From a bacterium (GTDB lineage: Bacteria > Electryoneota > Electryoneia > Electryoneales > Electryoneaceae), in NCBI GenBank assembly GCA_028278125.1, contig JANQEY010000105.1, positions 1 to 12,238 on the forward strand: a DNA stretch of 12,238 bases, given 5' to 3'. A model generated the notes under the pieces. That model saw nothing but the letters and a program-made list of their open reading frames with translations. It was not told the DNA's origin and ran no database searches. Positions 6,501-12,238 of this stretch are shown piece after piece. The translations under genes were made by a program, and so were the position numbers. Every line of letters begins with the position of its first letter. Within the stretch, counting starts at the first letter, position 1.

Positions 6501-9500
6501 GATTCAGATGGCGACGGGATTAATGATGGAGAAGAAGATATCGATAAAAATGGTTCTGTTAATCAAGAAGCGGGAGAATCAGACCCAAATTCTATTGCAG
6601 ATATCATTTATGATTCTGACAAGGATGGAATATCCGATGATGGCGACAGCAGCGGGACCCCGGGAGACACACCCTGTATCGGCGGCGCAACCGAAAACTG
6701 CGATGACAACTGCCCGGATGTGCCAAACCCAGATCAGGCGGACTCCGATTCAAATGGCATCGGGGACGCCTGTGAAGGTTTGGTGGCCGATTATTCCTTC
6801 AACGGCAATGCCAACGATGCGAGTGGCAACGGAAATCACGGTACTGTTAATGGTCCGTCACTTGTTGCCGACAGATTCAATAACGCAGAGAGTGCTTACA
6901 GCTTCGATGGGGTTGATGACTATATTGTCATTGAAGATAATAATTCATTGGATCTAACCGGAAGTTTCTCTTTTAGTTTTTGGATTAATCCTGATGTTCA
7001 ACCCAATGAAGGCTGCGGAAATATTCTGAACAAACATCGATGCTCAGAGAATTCTGACGGTTCCTGGTTTGTTCGAATCCGATCAGGCAGGATTAATTTT
7101 TCTGCAACTCCAGAATTCAGTGATGAAACACCTTTCTCAATACCTATACAAACAAACCAATGGCACCACGTGGTATTCACCTATGACGCATCTTTGAGAG
7201 TATCCAAGATTTTTACTAACGGCAATTTAGATTCCAGTCATGATGCTTTTTGGCAAATAAATGATACAGACAAAAATCTTTATATCGGTAAAGAAGAGTG
7301 TTCTACAAATCAATGCTTAATCAAGGGACTGCTGGATGATATCCACATCTATAGCCGGAGTTTGACCGCAGAAGAAATTAAACAAATCTTCGTGAATGAG
7401 GGTGGGGTTCTTGACTCTGACGGCGATGGGGCCCTGGATGATGGTGACAACAGCGGAACTATTGGAGACAACCCCTGCACCGGTGGTGAAACGGAAGATT
7501 GCGACGACAACTGTGCAGTCATCCCCAACCCAGGTCAAGCAGACTATGATGGAGACGGCATCGGCGATGTTTGCGATCCAACTATCTTGTTCAATATTCC
7601 ACAAAGAACATTAACTATTGATGGGGTATCGGCCGATTGGAACGGAGTCGATCCTATAATGAATGATGATCAGGGGGATTCCACCTGTGCTGCCGGTACC
7701 GATTTGAAAGCAGTATACCTCGCCCACGACAGTGAATACCTATACTGGCGTATTGATACCTGGAGCGGCAATTACAACATCGATACGGCAGACTTCGGCA
7801 AAGGACCGGGAATCGTTTTTTACAGCCAATCGGATACAGGGGAAAATCTGGCTGGGGTTGAAGCCTCAATGCTTGGCACCTACGACCAGGCAAATATTTC
7901 TGCAAGAGAGAGAGGTGGTAATTGGACTTCATATGGTTCCGGGCCGGAATATGGAAAAATAGATCAAGTCGCTGAGGGTAAGATTCCTATTTCACTATTT
8001 ACCGACAATGAATTCAATTCTCTGATAACTTGGTATCATACCGGCATATCCAATCAGACATGTGATGAAGTTACTTCATCCAGTGCATTTATTGTGGATC
8101 CGCCATGGATTAGTTCCTACCATGACCAAAGCATAGACGGAAATGAGTGGTATCACCTTGATTTGCGGATTAGGATTAGCGACCCTTACGGAAGCCATAA
8201 TATAGAATCTGTCAATGCCAGTTCTCCTTGTGGTACAGAATACACACTTTATGATGATGGTCAACACTGTGACAGTGAAGCCACTGATGGACTTTATGGT
8301 TGGTGTGGAAATATCGGTAATACTCCACCAGACACTGGAGAGTATACTTTTACTATCAATACAAGTGATGGAAAAACGATTTTCAGAACCGACAGCATCG
8401 AGCGAATATTAAATATCCCGCAGAACCCATTTCCAAGCAATGGAAGTTTTATTGCTACGAATGCACCAATATTTAGTTGGGATCCAATGGAGAGTATCGA
8501 TAGGTATCGGGTGGTCCTATATGATGAAAACTGGAATCAGATCTGGTATAGAGACAATATAAGCGGAACGTCCGTGCCCTATAACGATGATGGCAATGGT
8601 CCGGATCTTATTGAAGGTAATTCCTATCATTGGAATGTCGGCGCCTGGGACAATGAAGGAAATGGTAGCTGGCTCACGGGTATAGAACTCATTTATTCCA
8701 TGTCAGATGCCCCAATCATCATCGATGGACCCGGTGCAACTTCGCGCCATCACGGAATCGATGGTGGTGATGAATACTATGATCATTTTCTTTGGGTAAA
8801 AGTAAATGACCCTCAAGGGTTAGGTAATATAGCATCAGTAACGGTAGATGGTCCTGACGGCTTGGAATTCACATTGCTCGATGACGGGCAAAATTGTGAC
8901 TACCCGGCAGGGGACGGCAGATACACCTTCTGTGGCAGTGGTTACACAACGCCTCCAACATACGGTGACTATGCCTTCACCATTTCAGATGCAGACGGTA
9001 ACAGTGTTTCGGAGACTTCGAGCATAGGCGGTATCATAGACATCCCGAGGAACCTGTCCCCACAAAACGGATCACATGTCGACTCCTCCACCCCGACCTT
9101 GAGCTGGAATCCGGTTCCCGGAGCAACCCACTACAGGGTGATCGTTCGTGATGCAAACGGCAACGATATGTGGTGGCGGGAGAACCTGACCCAGTCATCC
9201 ATTACCTACAACGACGATGGCAATGGTGCACCACTATTAAAAGGTGCTCTTTACCGCTGGAATGTACAAACGTGGGACAGTGCAGGTAATGACAGTTGGC
9301 ACTATCCCATTGAATTTACCTACTCCACATCTCCGCCTATTGTGGGATCGATCTCAGGCCATGTGTACGATCTTTACGGGAACCCCATTCAAGGTGCTTG
9401 GGTATATTCCGGTCACACCGAAAACAGCTTCAACAGCAGCACCTATACAAATGAGAGTGGTTATTATGAATTGTTGAATCTGCCAATCGGATCTTATCAT

Positions 9501-12238
9501 TTGTTCACCAAAAAAGAAGGTTTTGGAACCACCTATTACGGCGGCTATACGATTCCTGAGGAAGTGGAAGTTGAAGCAAATGAAAACACGCCAGGCATTG
9601 ACTTTAACCTGGAACCCGAAGGAACCGTATCCGGTCGGGTAACCGACGGAAGCAACAATCCAATTGCAGGGGCCAGATTGTATGCTCACCCATTCAACGG
9701 CGGGTGGGGAATAGAAGCGTTTGCAGACGAGAATGGTTATTACACCATCGGTCAACTCTGGACCGGAGACTATGCGGTATACGCCAGCCATCCCGGGTTT
9801 GCCAGGGAGTATTACGATGGTTCGTTCACTTGGGGAGGAGGAACGCCGGTACCGGTCTTTTCAGGAGAAGTTAAGCCAGAAATCGACTTTATCCTGGATC
9901 ATCCGTCCGGTACCTTGAAAGGACATATTTACGACAAGGATGGAAACGTCATCGATCTGAAATGGATCGATGTGAAGGCCATTCCGGTCGATTTGAGCTG
10001 GGAAGGTAGGGTCGAACACGTGTGGCCCTCTGACGGCAGTTTTCAGTTCTCGGAATTGCCTGCCGGCACCTACAAACTTCTGGTAAACTGCTACCGAAAT
10101 CCTGCATATGAATCAAAGTATTATACAGAGAGCCTTTCCTGGCAGGACGCTCAGGAAATCGAGGTAACCGCCGGTGAAACGATTCTTCCGGATATCTTGC
10201 TTCAAGACGGTCCGACGCAAGACGTTTTTACCCTCTGGCTACAGAAACGGGCCCGGATTTATACCAACGAGAATCAATTCGATCAGTCCCAGCACACAGT
10301 GCATGTCAGAAAAGAATTGTGGTTTGATCGGTGGAACAATTCGGAAGCAGAGCTTCCTCCACACTCGCTGGTGTGGAAACCTGGAGCAGCAATGGAAAAC
10401 GTGTATATAGACATCAACGCCCCGGACTCCCCCATTCCACCGGACTCCATATCCGATCCCAACACGGATAATCCCGTGTACGAGTGGACGGACTTAGACG
10501 GCTATTCCATAAACCAATCCTGGTATGGGCTGGTGGGATCTGAATCACAGTACCAAGAAGTCACGGTTCCCGTGGATGTGAAGCGATCGGTTGATGTTGA
10601 AACATTTACCGAAGAAGGCGATCAGGAGGTGACCCTGGAGGTGACGGTTCACGACGACCGCATCCGTCGGCTGGAAGCCCGGATTTACTTTGACGACAAG
10701 GAGATTGTGGATGCCGACGAAAAAGGGGGCACCGGTCAATACAGCTACTGGCGGTTCCGGGAAGAAAACCCGGTAGTCGACGAGAAGTACACCTTTACCA
10801 AAATGCTGACCATTTCGCCCAAAAACAACAACGGCAATCCGGTCAAATACATCCCAAGAATACTCATTCGGTTGTACTACCCCTACGGGCTGGCCAACAA
10901 CGACCTCACAATCAACGGTAACACCATGATATTGAACGATCCCGATATCGGTGAGGTTACCCTATCCGCCGACGGACCGATTTATATGGGAGATGTTCAA
11001 AAAGAATCTCCATACCGTGTGGAGCTTGAATTGCGGCGGGTCATCGAAGAGCTTAATGCGGATTTTCCGGAAATCACCACAAGAAGCCCCGATATCGATG
11101 GAGCACCGGTCTCCGTCAATAGCAACATCGTGGTCGGTTTCAGCGAACCTATGAACACATCCAGGGTTGAGAGCAATTTTGAATTCTACGATGAAAACCG
11201 AAACCCGATTCATGATGCCGGAAGGAATATCATCGGCGGATCTTTCAGCTGGAATCCCATTGAAGACACTGTCACCTTCACACCGACCGATCCACTGAAA
11301 CCAGGCACCGGCTACGAGATCGACATCTGGGGATCGGATAAATCCGGGGAGAGCATGGATTGGACCGGGATGCAGGGCCTGTGGGATTTTGTGACCGAGG
11401 GAAGTCCGATTGATACAACACCGCCGCGGGTCGATGCGGTGTGGCCGCGAAATGGCGCCACCGGTGTGCCTGTAGTGGGAAAGAGCCCCACATCCAGCTT
11501 TACTCTCATTACCGCGGTCTTCAGTGAAGCCATGAACCCGGAAACCTTTAACAACGATAATGTGCTCCTTATAGAAACGGATACCGGAGCAGCATATCCA
11601 AAAACACTCTCCTATAATTTGAAAAGACTTGAGGTCATTCCGGATGGCCCGTTGTCCGCAAATACCGAATATGAGGTGCAACTGAAAGGCGGTATCTTGG
11701 ATGCAGCCGGCAATCAACTGCCGGCAGATATCACATGGAGTTTTACAACCGGAGTTGGGGACACAACCCCGCCGACGGTGGTCAAGACCATTCCGGCATC
11801 CAATGAATCCGATGTGGACTTCTGGTATCCCTTGATAAACATCTATTTTGACGAAGAAATCGACCCGGAGACGGTGAATAAAACTACGGTCACAGTAAAA
11901 GATGCTGCAGGAAATACACTGGATTTTGTTCCCCGATACATGAGGGGCGAGTATGGAATTATGATCCGCAAAGGCGCATCGCTCAGATTTATGGGTCTTG
12001 AAAGAAACCAAAACTACACGGTGGCTGTGGGAACTGGGATCACTGACATAGCTGGCAATGCCCTTGCCGATTCTTATGAGTTTACATTTACAACCGTTCC
12101 TGCTGATGGAAACTCCACCACGCGGTTTAATCTCTTTAGAACAAAAAAAGTTGAACGGACGCCCGATGGGGTTACTTTCGATTTTCGCGTGTATGCAGAA
12201 GACGACAATTGGTTCTGGCCATGGGAGAAGACCGTGGC
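3600..12238 (+). CDS. Giant secreted multidomain GH26 (beta-mannanase-like) protein, 3' end outside the window
   Basis: One frame with no stop codon runs from ATG 3600 to the window end: 2,879 complete codons, C terminus missing. The start is supported by a clear signal peptide (MKKNLPLFNILLFLITLF, cleavage likely after SMA-24) and TAG at 3564 just upstream. Domain order by residue: N-terminal domain 25-125; four Kre9/KNH-like Ig repeats 126-506; GH26 catalytic domain 510-860; TSP3 calcium repeats 867-1060; LamG-like 1061-1269; TSP3 1270-1327; CBM9/DOMON-like 1328-1500; duplicated unit 1501-1704 and 1705-1913; three carboxypeptidase-regulatory-like domains 1914-2202; unrecognised 2203-2497; three SbsA-type Ig domains 2498-2836; next domain cut. 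GH26 enzymes hydrolyse beta-1,4-mannan (some members beta-1,3-xylan or mixed-linkage glucan). The many binding and Ca2+-dependent modules suggest a cell-surface or matrix-bound enzyme-adhesin. A GEMM-like riboswitch precedes it. Substrate is inferred from family only. Confidence 0.9.
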   Translation, partial: MKKNLPLFNILLFLITLFNTQSMADTFTANYSGSPKWSDEQIHPGNHTFRVYNVPGTSFYAEWLKNNSWEDTDSNSNGNFDADIVVTIDSLDIGSFIYIQANMKRTSDHEWDHSIGWTLEVLPPPYIQVTYPNTSSVIWTKNNGYNIRWNDNFPNNVRIKLVNESLTVSTISPSTSSDGIYTWTVPEDIPDGNNYKVKIENDSDSSIYDYSDYFFTIRSPDSITLTYPSASGLRLKAGDAVNIQWQDNFSDDVIIILQKSGQDIKTLVNSTSSDGSWSWNIPDDFDPGDDYKIKIHKKGTGSVIDWSDFNFSIDNIVINYPYVAGLTFQPGDTVNIEWNSNISGDVQIKLIEDPYNDSTVRTLKSSISANISSWQWTVPNDLSESKQYKIWVQSLNDNSIEGWSDFPFSYISEPEILITNPIGAESWLVGTEYNITWNDSSEENVKIQLLKGDRLINTISNSAKNTGEYLWRVPSSLLPGDDYRIRIEKTFIESIGDTSPNSFSIRTLSVKSLEVLNLLKKLPETTSSKVISGQFAGYASNTCKINEENSVGCKDCSSYYELGSKDSNFENSLEDLIQEHDGKYVSMIGLDYGWTNDTDVLSSATQQLIDYCSNHKTLITISWHAPNPWKKAIDATHKAPDKTIEDGELSELIVSNPSENSAAGNWQKDLGIIKAELKKLEKEGIVVLWRPFHEMNGDWFWWGKCLTPDFKELWRHMFNYLESGSEGLKNILWVYSPDSGSNLSNATVSLPEVYYPGSQYVDILALDHYGGPDFTDSYNNLMNVDKSEEKPFGIAEYGAEFIEIDGAKNCNQVNDTNLNLIEIINDPSYPIISFFQVWHRPWAIVSNLNPISLLHDPMVNSQQDLGTDTDRDGLSDTIENILGTDPDDPDTDDDGIVDGKEDKNQDGSIDPQFGETYPDNPDSDEDGIFDGTEVGLVTPQDLNGTNLSAGFFVIDQDPSTTTNPNLKDSDGDGINDGEEDIDKNGSVNQEAGESDPNSIADIIYDSDKDGISDDGDSSGTPGDTPCIGGATENCDDNCPDVPNPDQADSDSNGIGDACEGLVADYSFNGNANDASGNGNHGTVNGPSLVADRFNNAESAYSFDGVDDYIVIEDNNSLDLTGSFSFSFWINPDVQPNEGCGNILNKHRCSENSDGSWFVRIRSGRINFSATPEFSDETPFSIPIQTNQWHHVVFTYDASLRVSKIFTNGNLDSSHDAFWQINDTDKNLYIGKEECSTNQCLIKGLLDDIHIYSRSLTAEEIKQIFVNEGGVLDSDGDGALDDGDNSGTIGDNPCTGGETEDCDDNCAVIPNPGQADYDGDGIGDVCDPTILFNIPQRTLTIDGVSADWNGVDPIMNDDQGDSTCAAGTDLKAVYLAHDSEYLYWRIDTWSGNYNIDTADFGKGPGIVFYSQSDTGENLAGVEASMLGTYDQANISARERGGNWTSYGSGPEYGKIDQVAEGKIPISLFTDNEFNSLITWYHTGISNQTCDEVTSSSAFIVDPPWISSYHDQSIDGNEWYHLDLRIRISDPYGSHNIESVNASSPCGTEYTLYDDGQHCDSEATDGLYGWCGNIGNTPPDTGEYTFTINTSDGKTIFRTDSIERILNIPQNPFPSNGSFIATNAPIFSWDPMESIDRYRVVLYDENWNQIWYRDNISGTSVPYNDDGNGPDLIEGNSYHWNVGAWDNEGNGSWLTGIELIYSMSDAPIIIDGPGATSRHHGIDGGDEYYDHFLWVKVNDPQGLGNIASVTVDGPDGLEFTLLDDGQNCDYPAGDGRYTFCGSGYTTPPTYGDYAFTISDADGNSVSETSSIGGIIDIPRNLSPQNGSHVDSSTPTLSWNPVPGATHYRVIVRDANGNDMWWRENLTQSSITYNDDGNGAPLLKGALYRWNVQTWDSAGNDSWHYPIEFTYSTSPPIVGSISGHVYDLYGNPIQGAWVYSGHTENSFNSSTYTNESGYYELLNLPIGSYHLFTKKEGFGTTYYGGYTIPEEVEVEANENTPGIDFNLEPEGTVSGRVTDGSNNPIAGARLYAHPFNGGWGIEAFADENGYYTIGQLWTGDYAVYASHPGFAREYYDGSFTWGGGTPVPVFSGEVKPEIDFILDHPSGTLKGHIYDKDGNVIDLKWIDVKAIPVDLSWEGRVEHVWPSDGSFQFSELPAGTYKLLVNCYRNPAYESKYYTESLSWQDAQEIEVTAGETILPDILLQDGPTQDVFTLWLQKRARIYTNENQFDQSQHTVHVRKELWFDRWNNSEAELPPHSLVWKPGAAMENVYIDINAPDSPIPPDSISDPNTDNPVYEWTDLDGYSINQSWYGLVGSESQYQEVTVPVDVKRSVDVETFTEEGDQEVTLEVTVHDDRIRRLEARIYFDDKEIVDADEKGGTGQYSYWRFREENPVVDEKYTFTKMLTISPKNNNGNPVKYIPRILIRLYYPYGLANNDLTINGNTMILNDPDIGEVTLSADGPIYMGDVQKESPYRVELELRRVIEELNADFPEITTRSPDIDGAPVSVNSNIVVGFSEPMNTSRVESNFEFYDENRNPIHDAGRNIIGGSFSWNPIEDTVTFTPTDPLKPGTGYEIDIWGSDKSGESMDWTGMQGLWDFVTEGSPIDTTPPRVDAVWPRNGATGVPVVGKSPTSSFTLITAVFSEAMNPETFNNDNVLLIETDTGAAYPKTLSYNLKRLEVIPDGPLSANTEYEVQLKGGILDAAGNQLPADITWSFTTGVGDTTPPTVVKTIPASNESDVDFWYPLINIYFDEEIDPETVNKTTVTVKDAAGNTLDFVPRYMRGEYGIMIRKGASLRFMGLERNQNYTVAVGTGITDIAGNALADSYEFTFTTVPADGNSTTRFNLFRTKKVERTPDGVTFDFRVYAEDDNWFWPWEKTV
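3975..5117 (+). repeat. Four Kre9/KNH-like Ig repeats at the N terminus of the giant protein
   Basis: Units start near 3975, 4263, 4542 and 4842, each about 92-97 residues. They share an opening YP or NP strand, an N-I-x-W central motif (YNIRWND, VNIQWQD, VNIEWNS, YNITWND), a V-x-I-x-L strand, then [WYS]-x-W-x-V/I-P and a Y-[KR]-[IV] strand (DDYKIKI, NNYKVKI, DDYRIRI). This matches the 'NGGExW..G..Y.ItW' domains classified with yeast Kre9/KNH, common in secreted bacterial enzymes as spacers or glycan-contacting units. The copies have diverged at the DNA level, so the duplications are old. Confidence 0.75.
5127..6179 (+). other. GH26 glycoside hydrolase domain
   Basis: Residues 510-860 form a (beta/alpha)8-barrel enzyme of clan GH-A. 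Visible family signatures: SGQFAGY near the start; ITISWHAPNPW with the conserved active-site His (H624); VVLWRPFHEMNGDWFWWG with the acid/base Glu (E694); and FGIAEYGAE with the nucleophile Glu (E796). The 102-residue spacing between the two glutamates is close to that in characterised GH26 mannanases. FFQVWHRPWAI near the end is the conserved Trp-containing strand 8. The length of about 350 residues is complete and no catalytic residue is missing. A three-Cys insertion (CKINEENSVGCKDC) near the start is less usual. This part is strongly AT-rich compared with the 3' half of the gene. Confidence 0.85.
6201..6779 (+). repeat. Thrombospondin type-3 calcium-binding repeats, first block
   Basis: Six D-x-D-x-[DN]-G-[IL]-x-D motifs can be read: DTDRDGLSD, DTDDDGIVD, DSDEDGIFD, DSDGDGIND, DSDKDGISD and DSDSNGIGD. 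Such repeats wrap around Ca2+ ions and make a rigid linker after a catalytic domain. The last 46 residues (6636-6773) form a Cys-containing cassette with four Cys (TPCIGG, ENCDDNC, GDAC) that returns after the LamG domain. Confidence 0.85.
6780..7406 (+). other. LamG-like (concanavalin-fold) domain
   Basis: Residues 1061-1269 begin LVADYSFNGNANDASGNGNH, continue with SFDGVDDYIVIEDNNSLDL, SFSFSFWINPD and NQWHHVVFTYD, and finish GLLDDIHIYSRSLTAEEIK. These are the standard strands of the LamG-like jellyroll fold, used for carbohydrate or ligand recognition. The domain is bracketed by two copies of the same TSP3 cassette. A binding role is inferred; the ligand is unknown. Confidence 0.85.
7407..7580 (+). 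repeat. Thrombospondin type-3 repeats, second block
   Basis: DSDGDGALD and DYDGDGIGD flank a Cys cassette at 7437-7574 that has the same 46-codon length and the same pattern as 6636-6773. Shared features are D-D-G-D-x-S-G-T-x-G-D, P-C-x-G-G, T-E-x-C-D-D-N-C, P-N-P-x-Q-A-D and G-I-G-D-x-C. Confidence 0.85.
7581..8099 (+). other. CBM9/DOMON-like domain
   Basis: Residues 1328-1500 open with LTIDGVSADWNGVDP, followed by DLKAVYLAHDSEYLYWRID, then a beta-rich stretch ending SSSAFIVDPP. The 'IDG...W' entry and the 'h..h.HD...LYh...' strand pair are typical of family 9 carbohydrate-binding modules and related DOMON-like sugar or haem-binding folds in bacterial surface proteins. The exact ligand cannot be told from this sequence. 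Confidence 0.6.
8100..9338 (+). repeat. Tandem duplication of a ~205-residue beta-sandwich plus Fn3/Ig-like unit
   Basis: Copy A is 8100-8711 and copy B 8712-9338. Each starts with a domain carrying DP-x-G, then YTLYDDGQHCD in A or FTLLDDGQNCD in B, then DGLYGWCG or DGRYTFCG, then GEYTFTI or GDYAFTI. Each continues with an Fn3/Ig-like domain sharing FSWDPMESIDRYRV (A) with LSWNPVPGATHYRV (B), YNDDGNG in both, and YHWNVGAWD with YRWNVQTWD. The first domain resembles the 'choice-of-anchor X' type of extracellular module. The copies are clearly homologous but diverged. Confidence 0.8.
9339..10205 (+). repeat. Three carboxypeptidase-regulatory-like domains
   Basis: Starts lie near 9339, 9618 and 9900. 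Each opens with G-x-[IV]-x-D (SISGHVYDLYGNPIQGAWV, TVSGRVTDGSNNPIAGARL, TLKGHIYDKDGNVIDLKWI). Each carries a turn G-x-[YF] (NESGYYELLNLPIGSYHL, DENGYYTIGQLWTGDYAVY, SDGSFQFSELPAGTYKL) and ends with I-D/P-F/D-x-L. This is the transthyretin-like fold often used as a stalk in secreted proteins. Confidence 0.8.
10206..11090 (+). other. Unrecognised region of the giant protein
   Basis: Residues 2203-2497 match no domain I can name. Visible features are a Trp-rich start (TLWLQKRARIYTNENQF, RKELWFDRWNNSEAELPP), a Pro/Asp-rich linker, a strand-rich stretch (DQEVTLEVTVHDDRIRRLEA) and an aromatic segment IPRILIRLYYPYGLANNDL. The end (RVELELRRVIEELNADFPE) is probably a helix leading to the first SbsA-type Ig domain. 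There are no Cys residues. The codon use agrees with the GC-rich 3' part of the gene. Confidence 0.7.
11091..12107 (+). repeat. Three SbsA-type bacterial Ig-like domains (Big_5)
   Basis: Starts lie near 11091, 11415 and 11763. The shared pattern is TTPP-x-V, then F-S/D-E-x-M/I, a G-x-Y-E-[IV] or N-Y-T-V strand, DAAGNQL or DIAGNAL, and a W-S-F-T-T or E-F-T-F-T-T end. Key copies: VVGFSEPMN / ITAVFSEAMNPET / INIYFDEEIDPET, and TWSFTTG / EFTFTTV. These domains were named after the S-layer protein SbsA and occur in long surface stalks. The next residues (2837-2879) start another domain cut by the window edge. Confidence 0.8.

Noticed and set aside
10962..12011. A 349-codon open frame on the minus strand
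   Set aside because: It lies fully antisense to the SbsA-type Ig domains of the giant gene, has Cys/His/Arg-rich low-sense composition and no recognisable domain. It is a shadow of a GC-rich coding strand.

Overview
The window looks like an accessory region of a bacterial chromosome, most likely from a Desulfobacterota-like (deltaproteobacterial) lineage. That placement is an inference. It rests on a GEMM/c-di-GMP-I-like riboswitch with the conserved AAAGCCACGGG core, on dockerin-like and SbsA-Ig-like extracellular modules common in that group, and on small toxin-antitoxin pairs scattered in AT-rich DNA. I see no tRNA, rRNA, CRISPR array or intact insertion sequence.

Left part (1-2586): at the extreme left, a minus-strand extended -10 promoter and a strong Shine-Dalgarno point to a gene starting just outside the window. 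Next, on the minus strand, is a toxin-antitoxin pair. Its small antitoxin is intact (527-715), but its RelE/ParE-type toxin is split by one amber codon (243-530). A plus-strand fragment of an exported, cysteine-peptidase-like protein ending in dockerin-like calcium repeats lies at 1149-1757. A second toxin-antitoxin pair follows: an intact Phd/YefM-type antitoxin (1908-2162) overlapping a PIN-domain toxin that carries one frameshift and three in-frame stops (2153-2586). Both toxins are broken while both antitoxins remain open, so this side reads as a decaying accessory segment.

Middle part (2587-3599): AT-rich DNA without an intact gene. It holds a nested REP-like hairpin (2638-2684), short GGG-led tandem and inverted repeats (2776-2848), a possible gene tail on the minus strand (2944-3105), a GEMM-like riboswitch (3107-3216) and an overlapping candidate terminator hairpin (3209-3262). 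Riboswitch and terminator face the next gene.

Right part (3600-12238): one uninterrupted plus-strand frame runs off the right edge and codes for at least 2,879 residues. It is a giant secreted multidomain protein. In order it has a signal peptide, a small N-terminal domain, four Kre9/KNH-like Ig repeats, a GH26 (beta-mannanase-type) catalytic domain with both expected glutamates, thrombospondin type-3 calcium repeats, a LamG-like lectin fold and a second TSP3 block. These are followed by a CBM9/DOMON-like domain, a tandem duplicated ~205-residue unit, three carboxypeptidase-regulatory-like domains, an unrecognised ~295-residue region and three SbsA-type Ig domains, with a further domain cut by the window end. 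The working model is a c-di-GMP-controlled, surface-exposed or secreted mannan-binding and mannan-cleaving giant protein. Base composition changes along this single gene, from AT-rich at the 5' end to GC-rich at the 3' end, which suggests assembly by module shuffling.
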